From contig JAHEWK010000005.1 in NCBI GenBank assembly GCA_020740775.1, forward strand, positions 3,348,001 to 3,412,000: DNA of 64,000 nucleotides, given 5' to 3'. Origin of the DNA: Ilyonectria destructans. Its lineage: Eukaryota; Ascomycota; Sordariomycetes; Hypocreales; Nectriaceae. Shown one piece after another: positions 11,848-20,205 of this stretch. The stretch's first letter is position 1. Each line of letters starts with the position of its first letter. The notes beneath the pieces are model-generated. The model was not told the DNA's origin. It made no database searches and worked only from the letters and a program-made list of their open reading frames with translations. Both the position numbers and the translations under genes were made by a program.

Positions 11848-14800
11848 CTAATTTAATTTAAGACTGATGGTTTTGCTTTGCAAATATGCCATGAGACCCT
11901 CCTTTCCACCTTCTCGTCCTATGCCACTCTCCTTAAAACCCCCGAATGGCACACGAATGTCTGGAACCACAGGTTGGTTGATGCCGACGGAGCCGGCTTG
12001 TAACGCAGCTGAAACACGCAGACCCCGGCGCACATCACTCGTGTACACGCTTCCTGCCAGGCCGTACTTGGAATCGTTCGCCATGTCGATTGCTTCCTCC
12101 TCCGTTTCAAAGGTTCGTACACAGAGCACCGGCCCAAATATCTCCTCTCGCCAAACCGAACTGTCCGTAGAAGGGTTGAAGAATATTGTTGGAGTGGCGA
12201 AGAATCCACCCGTTGCCTGAGCTTCCGGCATTGACCCACCAGTGACCACCTGGACTCCTGTGTCCTGTCGACCCTGCTCAATAAAGCTCTTCACGCGGCG
12301 GAACTGATCTTGATCTGCCAGAGGACCCATGAATGTCTCGGCCGCCAGAGGGTCTCCCGATGTAAACTGCTCAAATCTCGACTTCAGAGATGCCAAGAAA
12401 TCTTCGGCTATGGATTTCTGCACCAAAAGTCTGGTTGTAGCCGCACAAATCTGAGTGGTATTGACGAGGAAAGCCATGGACATGGCTGTCAAGGCGGTCT
12501 CCAGATCGGCATCTTCAAACACAAGCGACGCAGACTTGCCTCCCATTTCTAGCGTGCATCTCTTGAAGTTACTATTAGCGGCAGCAACTTGGACCTGTCG
12601 TCCCGCAGAGGTAGATCCCGTGAAGCTAATTTTCGCCACGTCCATGTGTTCCGCTAAGGCTTTGCCGACATCTGCTAGGCCAACTATCAGATTAATGACT
12701 CCAGGAGGGAATCCTGCCTCAATGACCAATTTCCCAAGAGCCAAAACAGCTAGAGGCGACTTTTCCGAAGGCTGAGATAATTGTTAGTAGCTGACCCGGC
12801 CACCCAGCCTCGGAACTCTGCAATACGGATTGCTCACCTTGAAAACGAACGTGTTCCCGGCAGCGAGGGCAGGTGCAATTTTCCAGCCCACAAACAGCAT
12901 CGTTGCGTTCCAAGCGGCAATCCCACCGCATACTCCAAGGGGTTCGTAGTTGACCATCCTGTACACGCCATCTCCTGTGTCTGGCACGACTTCGCCAACT
13001 ATCTTATCCACCCATCCCGCGTAGTAGCGAAACGATTTGGCGCAGTTGATAACCATGTCCTTGGTGAGCCACAGCGGTGCACCCATGGATTTAGTCTCTA
13101 ACTCTGCCAGCTCATCGCTGTGCCTTTCAATTAGATCAGCTAGCCTATGCATAAGGCGTATCCTTTCGGTTGGAGATGTCTGTTGCCATGGGTCTCTTGC
13201 TGCCAAAGCTGCTGCTACAGCTTCATCAACATCCTCGGAACCAGCACAGTGAACTTCATTCGTCACCGTGGATTGGTCATAGGGGTTTATGACGGTGATC
13301 CTGCGGCCACTTTTCGCTTGCACATGCTTTGTACAATCAGTCTCTCTGAACCTTAAATAAGTCGGACCACCCATTAGCTGACCGACCCCTTACCTGACCG
13401 CCCCACTTACATAACAACTAAAATCGCAATTCAACTTCACTTATAGATAAAATAACAACTAAAAGACCTAATTGGTCCATTTCAACTGATTTTTAATAAA
13501 CTAACTAATTAAATTTCTAAATATCAAAAAATCAACCAATAAGAACAAAGAAAAAACGAGCTATTCTGAATCTTCAACCTCAGGCGTTTTTATTCGCCTT
13601 CTTGCCCTCTTAACATTCCGGATATCTTGAAATAGCCTATTTGGGTCTTTATAAACCCGTCCTCTTTTCCTAGCCTTTGATTGGCTTGAATTTTGATCTT
13701 GGACTTTGATTTTTTCTTCTAATTGGGCAATTTGGAACTGGAGCCTATCAAATCCCTTGCTAATAGTCCGTAACAGCTGTCTTGTAGTTGGGCTAGCTAG
13801 CATTTCCTTCTTATGAGAACGGACCAATGAAGCAATGTCTCTCGAATTGCTAGGGGTTATAAAAGGGATGATTTCAGACCTCTGATTCGTTTTTGGAGAA
13901 ATAGGAGCTTCTGATTGGACCGTAATTGTATCGTTAGGGTTGTGAATAACGAATTTACTACCCATTGGCTTTGATATGTTGATTGGCCACAACCCGGCTC
14001 CTCTCCAACCTGATAAGGCATTTTTAGTAGTAAGAGCCTTCTTCCTTGCCTCAAAATAGCAAGTAAGAAAGTCTTCCTTCCTAGTTGGGCTAATATCAGT
14101 GAGGGGATTGGCTAGTGTTAAGGCGGCTCGATATGCAGCTTTAAGTGGCCCAAAGACTGATATATCAAGAGGCTGAAGAACGTGGCTTGTGTGAGGCGGC
14201 AAATAGAGTAAATGGACCCTATTGGTCACACAAATACGCATAAAATCAGGCGTTATGTGTGATCCATGCCCATCTAGGATGAGGAGCCTCTTCTCATTGG
14301 TCCGGGCTGGCTTAGAGCCTGGAAGGAAGACTTCCTGCAGCCAAGCAAGGCCAATTTCGTCATTAGTCCAGCCCTTATCAGACGATGTGAATTTCCAATT
14401 GGTCAGAAAGTCCAATTCCTCTGGAAACCATTGGTATTGGACGTATTTGCCTTTAAAGACGACTAATGGGTCGAGGCACCTTCCTGTTGCGGAAATAGCC
14501 TCAAGAATAGTTATCCAATTAAGGTCATGTGGCTGTTTCTTAATTGTCGATCGGAGCTCTAATTGGCCAACTACAAGCCCGTTGGTTCCGAGCCCTTGGA
14601 AGACTCCAGTTTCGTCAAAATTCCAACGGTTGCGTGGAGGGATCGATTTGACCCCTGGTTGGTCCAATAGGTTATAGAACCCACGAATAGCAGCTGGATT
14701 TGCTCCATTTATCCTTTTCCGGTCAATTCCCTTTCCTTTGAGTGTTTTTATTCGCTGGTTGCGGCGTAGGAAGCCAGTCATCCAGTGCTTTCCGAGTTGT

Positions 14801-15299
14801 CGGTTGACGCCACTTTCGCCCAACAAGGAAGTTGCTAACTTCCGGATCTGGCTATGAGTCAATGCCATTCCGAGCTTATCTTGTAAGATGAGCCAATCAC
14901 AGAGCTGGTCTTCCTGGTTCTTAGAAAGCACCTGACGCCATTCGTGGGCTTCGTTGCGGCTTGGGACGCTATTGAGCTTGGTCCGTAGGGTTGAATAAGG
15001 AACAACGCGCTCATTGGCTGCTTTTCGCATTGATAGACCATTTTTCACATCCTGAATGGCTAGTTGGAGGTCTTCTTCGGTGTATTTAGGCATGAAAATA
15101 ACGAAAATAAGGTTAAATTGACCAATTGAGTGTTATTGAAGGAAGAAACGCGTGTGGCTAGAGGCGCGTTGTGGTTGACGCGTTGTAAGTGGGGCGGTTA
15201 GGTAAGGGGTCGGTCAGCTAATGGGTGGTCCGACTTATTGACGGGATCGGACGGCGAGCAAGAGGTTACCTTGTTATTGATAAAGAGTTTGGTTTCCAT
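11848..15299 (-). CDS. NAD(P)-dependent aldehyde dehydrogenase, first intron occupied by a Fot1/pogo element
   Basis: Exons on the minus strand: 15299-15270 (ten codons, METKLFINNK), 13326-12838 and 12771-11848; 480 aa. The second intron is 66 bp. The first is now 1943 bp because a transposon (13360-15235) lies in it; minus element and TA duplication it would be 65 bp, with a CTGAT branch site and ..ACAAAG acceptor. Family motifs: 'AAWNATMLFVGWKIAPALAAGN', 'FTGSTSAGRQ', general base Glu248 in 'LEMGGK', nucleophile Cys282 in 'QICAATTR', and 'EEIFGPV' near the C-terminus. It oxidises an aldehyde to the acid. A naive open frame begins at an ATG at 13374, which lies within the transposon's terminal repeat and is almost certainly not the native start. 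Whether the enlarged intron is still spliced cannot be read from sequence. It ends the catabolic gene group. Confidence 0.85.
13360..13411. repeat. Left terminal inverted repeat of Fot1/pogo element
   Basis: Begins AGTCGGACCACCC and is the reverse complement of 15184-15235 with one mismatch (G/A at position 37). Confidence 0.95.
13561..15093 (-). CDS. Fot1/pogo transposase (CENP-B-type HTH, DDE superfamily)
   Basis: Single uninterrupted frame of 510 aa starting with ATG at 15093. The N-terminus carries a psq-type helix-turn-helix ('LQLAIQDVKNGLSMRKAA', 'VPYSTLRTKL') and then a CENP-B-like second DNA-binding region ('MTGFLRRN'). The catalytic core has the first Asp in 'NFDETGV', the second in 'LILDGHGSH' and the third in 'LQPLDISVFGPLK'. 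There are 35 residues between the second and third Asp, i.e. the DD35D spacing of pogo/Fot elements. The C-terminus is basic ('KRARRRIK'). No frameshift or stop is seen, so it could be active. Confidence 0.95.
   Translation of the reverse strand: MPKYTEEDLQLAIQDVKNGLSMRKAANERVVPYSTLRTKLNSVPSRNEAHEWRQVLSKNQEDQLCDWLILQDKLGMALTHSQIRKLATSLLGESGVNRQLGKHWMTGFLRRNQRIKTLKGKGIDRKRINGANPAAIRGFYNLLDQPGVKSIPPRNRWNFDETGVFQGLGTNGLVVGQLELRSTIKKQPHDLNWITILEAISATGRCLDPLVVFKGKYVQYQWFPEELDFLTNWKFTSSDKGWTNDEIGLAWLQEVFLPGSKPARTNEKRLLILDGHGSHITPDFMRICVTNRVHLLYLPPHTSHVLQPLDISVFGPLKAAYRAALTLANPLTDISPTRKEDFLTCYFEARKKALTTKNALSGWRGAGLWPINISKPMGSKFVIHNPNDTITVQSEAPISPKTNQRSEIIPFITPSNSRDIASLVRSHKKEMLASPTTRQLLRTISKGFDRLQFQIAQLEEKIKVQDQNSSQSKARKRGRVYKDPNRLFQDIRNVKRARRRIKTPEVEDSE
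15184..15235. repeat. Right terminal inverted repeat of Fot1/pogo element
   Basis: Ends GGGTGGTCCGACT and is followed by the TA target duplication at 15236-15237. It pairs with 13360-13411. Confidence 0.95.
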
Positions 15300-17381
15300 T
15301 GATTGAGGCATTTCAATAACTCAATAGACTAATGGATTGTGAGTGAAAATGGTGTTGAATGGATGGGATTAGATTAAGCTCTAATATATTAGTGCCGTTC
15401 ATATAACTTGCAAAGCAGTTAACTATAACTATGATACACAAGATTTAGTACAATTAACGCATTCCTCTACTGTGGGCATTGAATGTCTTCCCGAAACTTT
15501 GATAGAGTTAATTTCCTATTTGATAGTAATTTTCCAGAATTACGGAGACTTCGGATGTCCGGGGAAAAAATAACCTATTAAAAGATTACCCTACCACTTA
15601 TGCACGCGCAAAATCCGCAGGAACCGTAACCTCTGGTGGGGCGCGCAACCCTAAGCTGAGTGCGGTTAAAGAGGAGTTCGGTAAAAGTCATTGCCAGAAT
15701 CCTGACTAAACTTAGGAGTAAAATTATGGTAAGGTGCAAACAGTGGTTGGGGTTTGGGTTACAGGTAAAAGAATCGGAGGTCAATTTATTAATTTATTAC
15801 CACTAAGGTAACTTATAGAATACCTACTATATATAAATTATTAGGATAAAACAGGGCACCGCCCAGACACTAAGTAGCAAACTCAGCAGCAAGGGCGTTC
15901 TATGGAAAAATATACCATGCGAGATGGCCATTGACGGTTTAGCAGAGAATCTCTACGGTCGCACATTACCACATGGGTGACAAAACCATGTGCCTGGAGG
16001 AACTTTAAAGCGGAGCGAAGTTCCGAAAGGTTCTTTAGGCTCTCTTTGCCTGACCCTGACAGAAAGCACGGACCAGCTTTGCCAAGACTTTGTCGTTTTT
16101 ACGGTGTCATTTATTTATTTTTACTGTCACTTTTTACCGTGAGCAATGGCTTATGGCTTACTGATGGGAGGCGGATTGGACTGCTGTAAAGGGTAGCTAG
16201 ATGGCTAGCGCCTAAAGAGGCCTGCCTAGCTGTGAGGAGAGCCTCACAGGCTGATTGCTCTCAGGCCGACAGGCAGAGGAGACCGTTAGGCCAGCTCAAG
16301 AGCGAAGATCACGAGACAAATATCTAAGACCAAGAAATTGCAATCTCGCGGAGGTCTAGCATAAGAAGCGAGCAAGCCGGAGGAATGACAGCCTTGCGCT
16401 CTATCCCTTTATTTCTATAATAACTAAATATTAAGCTTTTTAATTTAAAAAAATTAAAATCTATATAAATATATAAGCTGTAGTTAGTTTAAAAAGCTAA
16501 GCTCTAAATTCTTTTCTCTCTTATATATTATCTTTTATATTAAACAATTTACCTCATTTATCAGCAAGAACTCTAGTCGGCCCGGCCGATACTGCAAGCC
16601 CAGCTCCAGTCCAGTATACAATATCAAACAACAGACGATTTAATTTATCTCCTTAGACGACAAATGTATATTCTTTCAGCACTGGAATGAGTCCAGTGCT
16701 TTAAAAACCCAGCTGAATCTGAGGCCCGATTGGACTGTGGAGGGGAAGAGTGCTTCTTAAGCCTATGAAGCGTGACGCCTCCGGCCATCACATGAAAATT
16801 ATGCGGACCGCCAGGGCACATTCTGCGGCCACGACCTGCCATTCTCGCTGCCACTACGAAAGCCACAGCCTGATTTCGCTTTCAGCTCTCAGTTCGAGGC
16901 TCCAAGTGAGGAGATCATTCCGTTAGCTTAAGCATCACTCAGCCCTGTTAGCTCATTGACCGAACCCCAACCATCCGATATGGGCAAGGACGGTTCCGCT
17001 CAGGGTTTAGTCTGCTGCCAAGACGAAGCGCGTGGTGCGCCTCGGGCTAGAACTATCGTTTTGGCTTTTGCCTCGAGCCTCAGCTCTACGTAACTGTCCA
17101 GTTGGGCTTGGCTCTTTAGCATTTGATTGGCAGCACCCTGGTGGGATACGGACTAGCGACGCCATGCAGCTCGAAGGGGAGTCCAGACCAGTTTTCGGTA
17201 TGAAGCTGAACCCTTAAGTATGTAAAGGGGTCCATTTGCGTCAGGCTGTCTCACAGTACCTTTTACATCAGGTCGTGTGAGTTGACCATTCAACTTTTGC
17301 ATGCTCTTGAATCAATACTCTGACGACTTCCAAACCCAATCAACGCAGTCACATACGCATCAAACCCCCATCTCTTGCACC
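15300..17381. other. 2.1 kb gene-free stretch with a small AT-rich patch
   Basis: Upstream of the aldehyde dehydrogenase on one side and of the membrane-protein gene on the other. No gene recognised. About 16400-16555 is almost pure A/T with remaining C in CT and G in AG, like the large AT-rich block near the end of the window, and may be a relic of a mutated repeat. The parts around 15950-16350 have long GC-balanced runs but no frame that I recognise. Confidence 0.5.
16678..16700. repeat. Perfect 9-bp inverted repeat (hairpin)
   Basis: AGCACTGGA and TCCAGTGCT are separated by the 5-base loop ATGAG, followed by TTTAAAAA. It could fold as a hairpin; no gene ends at this place, so a terminator role is not supported. 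Confidence 0.7.
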
Positions 17382-19454
17382 ATGTCATCCGCAGCGAGCG
17401 TTCACGAGGGATTTTGGATGGACCATGACCATGACGGGCTCTCAGGCGCGAGGCTAACACTGGACGCCTATAACGCGACACTCCTAATTGCATTCATCGC
17501 AATCTTCGTCACGATTTGCGGAGATCGGATGTGGTCTGCAGTTCGGTTTGTGCTCCATCAATTGCGCGCTGGCGCAGAGCGACGCGGTGCAGACGACGAA
17601 CATCTACAGCTTCTCACTGTACACTCTGCCATGCCAGGGATAGCCTGGGACGCCCCGAAGCTCATGTGGACAACAATCCGGCAGACAGGTCGTCGGGACG
17701 CCAGCACGGTTTGTTATGTCGCCGTGTTGGCGTTTCTTGCGCTTTTCAACTTCGTTGCTTGGACCGCGGCTGGCGTGCTCTCGGCCTGGGTTGCCGTCTC
17801 GAATGGTCCGCTTATATACGTCAGCCCAGACTGCGGATTCTATGCGGACCCATCGGATAGCGTTTCTTTTACGCCGGCGGCAGGGTTCCAAGCAAGGTTG
17901 CTCAATTCGTCAAGAATCGCAGATGAATATGTTCAGACATGCTACAATACCTCCAGCTCCTCCAATTCGCTGTGTCAACAATTCGTCCAGCAAGAAATCA
18001 GATGGACTGGGAAGTTAAATGCGACGTGTCCCTTTGCGTCTGGGATGTGTCTTGGAGGTGATAATGCCGCTTTTGAAATGGACAGTGGCATGATCGACTC
18101 CCATGATACCCTGGGACTAAACGCTGCTAGGGAAAACCGAGTCCTATACCGACGTAAATCGACATGCGCACCAGTTGTCACCAGAGAGCCCTATGGAGAG
18201 CTCATACCCGGCCGCTTTCCAGGAGAGGAATATGCGCTTTATTACTACGGTGACACTTTCAGTTCGTTGAATTACACGTATCAACTATCAACGTATGCGC
18301 AAAGAGGACCAGCTGGCTACATATTGAGGTACATCCACTACCATCTTCCCGCCTCTAGACCAAGGCAGCTAACTCTACATCCCCCGACTAGCGGCATGTC
18401 CGCACCGGGCGGATTCATGCCCATACCCGAGATTGCAAGATCCGATGCAGAAGTCACCCTTTTTTTCCTGGTGCAGAACCTGCTTGCTTACACAGCTCCC
18501 ATCGACGACCTGTTCTTCGCAGCGCACACACAGCCCACCACCTATGAGTTACCCTTTACCAACGACACATATACTCTCTATTACAACGACAAGCTAGTTT
18601 CTGTCATGGGTTGTATCGACCAGCATCAAATATGTAAGCCAGGCTCCGGCGAGGGACCGAACTGCTCGGCATTGAGCAGCGTGGAGAATCTATGGTCGGA
18701 AGTTACGAAGCTGGAACTCAATCAGGTGCAACACGACACAGCATACGTGATACAGTTGGAGATCCTGGGAGGGGAGATGTTGAACTCGATTGCTGGTCGC
18801 GGGGCGGTCGCTCTTAAGGCACAAGGGACGGTCTTCAACAACATCAACGTCCCGCTACCTGACAATCAATGGACTCTCGAAGTTGGGGGTTGGTTTAGCA
18901 TCGCCCTTGCACGGCTACAGCATGCCATAGTGGAATATTCCACCGGGCCGGCTCATACGGACTCCAAGAAGTATCAACGATCCACTTCCTCTTTTCTCGC
19001 CCGTATTTATGCGAACACATGCAATAGACAAAAAGGCCGGCAGTTAAGCTCCAGCACCAGCTACCTGACGTTCAACGGCGTGGGGCTCCTCATCATCTCA
19101 GTCGTTGGAGTTATTGTCTTATTGATCAGCCCTCTCCTTGAACTGATAGTGGGGTTGCGACGGAGTGGGAAATGGAGTCAGCGCCATCTCGAATGGAAAC
19201 TCCACGGCGAGTTCCAAAGGGTCGCCTCCCAGTCTTTTCAACTTACGAGTCCGAGGCCTTGGGGATCTGAACCCGAACCATCATCTCCACCTTGGCAGGG
19301 GGATACCAACGGCCGACTCACAATTACACCGTCCCATGGGCAGGACGGCCAATCGCTGCAACTATACCCTGTAGCAGGAGGGGGACGGGAGCCTTCGCAG
19401 GATCCTTCCAACAACCTTGTCCCTCCGCAGACAATAGACTATAACCGAGCATAG
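17382..19454 (+). CDS. Membrane protein with large Cys-rich extracellular domain, function unknown
   Basis: Uninterrupted frame of 690 aa from the ATG at 17382 (context CACCATGTC); an ATG at 17301 would add 27 polar residues and looks less likely. Hydrophobic segments are visible at about residues 30-50, 108-133 and 565-591. Between the second and third lies a ~430-residue domain with many Cys and several N-glycosylation sequons (NSS, NTS, NAT, NYT, NDT, NCS), so it probably faces the outside or a secretory lumen. The ~98-residue tail is Pro/Ser/Gly-rich and probably cytoplasmic. I recognise this layout from uncharacterised fungal membrane proteins but know no function. Confidence 0.7.
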   Translation: MSSAASVHEGFWMDHDHDGLSGARLTLDAYNATLLIAFIAIFVTICGDRMWSAVRFVLHQLRAGAERRGADDEHLQLLTVHSAMPGIAWDAPKLMWTTIRQTGRRDASTVCYVAVLAFLALFNFVAWTAAGVLSAWVAVSNGPLIYVSPDCGFYADPSDSVSFTPAAGFQARLLNSSRIADEYVQTCYNTSSSSNSLCQQFVQQEIRWTGKLNATCPFASGMCLGGDNAAFEMDSGMIDSHDTLGLNAARENRVLYRRKSTCAPVVTREPYGELIPGRFPGEEYALYYYGDTFSSLNYTYQLSTYAQRGPAGYILRYIHYHLPASRPRQLTLHPPTSGMSAPGGFMPIPEIARSDAEVTLFFLVQNLLAYTAPIDDLFFAAHTQPTTYELPFTNDTYTLYYNDKLVSVMGCIDQHQICKPGSGEGPNCSALSSVENLWSEVTKLELNQVQHDTAYVIQLEILGGEMLNSIAGRGAVALKAQGTVFNNINVPLPDNQWTLEVGGWFSIALARLQHAIVEYSTGPAHTDSKKYQRSTSSFLARIYANTCNRQKGRQLSSSTSYLTFNGVGLLIISVVGVIVLLISPLLELIVGLRRSGKWSQRHLEWKLHGEFQRVASQSFQLTSPRPWGSEPEPSSPPWQGDTNGRLTITPSHGQDGQSLQLYPVAGGGREPSQDPSNNLVPPQTIDYNRA

Positions 19455-20205
19455 ACTAATAATAGTATACATTACTCTTTCAGTAAAGAGGATTTACGTA
19501 AAACAGGAAATAAGAGGAGATACTAATTAGTTAGAATCAGTCAGTATAGAAATTAGATCCTCCTGCTAACTGTTAAAGAAAGAGGTCTAGATAGATAACT
19601 AGATAGCTTTGGTGAAGGAAGTTGAACCGTGGCTAGGGTTGTCCATCAGTGGCTTATACCTGTTGCTGTCTTTTAGCTCAGGTACGTCCCTATAGCACAA
19701 GGCGGCGAACTTTTGGGTCTCGATCCAGATGTTGGAGTCATCCACGAAGAGCATGCAGGTCTCGGTCAGTTCGCTACTCATGATGAACGGAGTTGAACTG
19801 ATGAATCTGGTAATTGGTTAGGTCAGGAAGAGAGCGGGCGTAAAGTGTGACTGTGAGACAGACAGGAGCGAGAAAGGTGATCGATGATATCTCTGATGAG
19901 CTGGCATTCAACGACGACAATATGCGAAAACAATGCTGTTCCATGAGGCATCAAGTCCAACGGATGCGAGAAACCGCTGGATGATAAGAGACCCATGTAA
20001 TATCCAAAGTGCACTGCTGGGCTTCGTATTCGTTGGTGGCTGATAAAGTGCAGAATCTTCGCAGTTGAAGTCCCACTGCGCACAATTCAACATTGTCTGC
20101 AGTAGGCTACCGCATGGCTGTCCTAATTGACTATTTTAGGGCAAAGACACGAGGAAGTTTGCAAGGAAGTATCCAGCTACAAGTTTCGAAGCATTATTCA
20201 ATTCC
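19455..20205. other. Intergenic region with a short gene fragment
   Basis: Convergent 3' ends. Apart from the NYN-like fragment listed separately there is no gene here. The region just after 19454 is AT-rich, with short TAGATAACTAGATAG-type runs. Confidence 0.5.
19599..19781 (-). pseudogene. N-terminal fragment of a NYN-domain (PIN-like nuclease) family gene
   Basis: Sixty codons from an ATG at 19781. The stretch 'CMLFVDDSNIWIETQKFAA' matches the beginning of fungal NYN-domain proteins, in which the first Asp of 'VDDSN' is part of the metal-binding site. After about 35 residues the similarity that I recall stops, and the frame ends at a TAG without the remaining acidic residues of the domain. 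Either the rest was lost or an intron donor is hidden. I take it as a truncated relic. Confidence 0.4.

Larger units (their letters stand above)
13360..15235 (-). mobile_element. Fot1/pogo-type (Tc1-mariner superfamily) DNA transposon, complete
   Basis: 1876-bp element bounded by 52-bp terminal inverted repeats (13360-13411 and 15184-15235) that match at all but one position. It is flanked by TA on both sides (13358-13359 and 15236-15237), the target duplication of this superfamily. It carries one uninterrupted transposase gene on the minus strand. Near-identical inverted repeats and an intact frame imply a recent insertion that has escaped the mutation seen in the retrotransposon at 52.7 kb. 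It lies in the first intron of the aldehyde dehydrogenase gene, in the same orientation. Confidence 0.95.

Noticed and set aside
13361..13374. ATG at 13374 as native start of the aldehyde dehydrogenase
   Set aside because: It lies within the transposon's inverted repeat; the ten-codon exon at 15299-15270 fits the family start and restores a normal intron.
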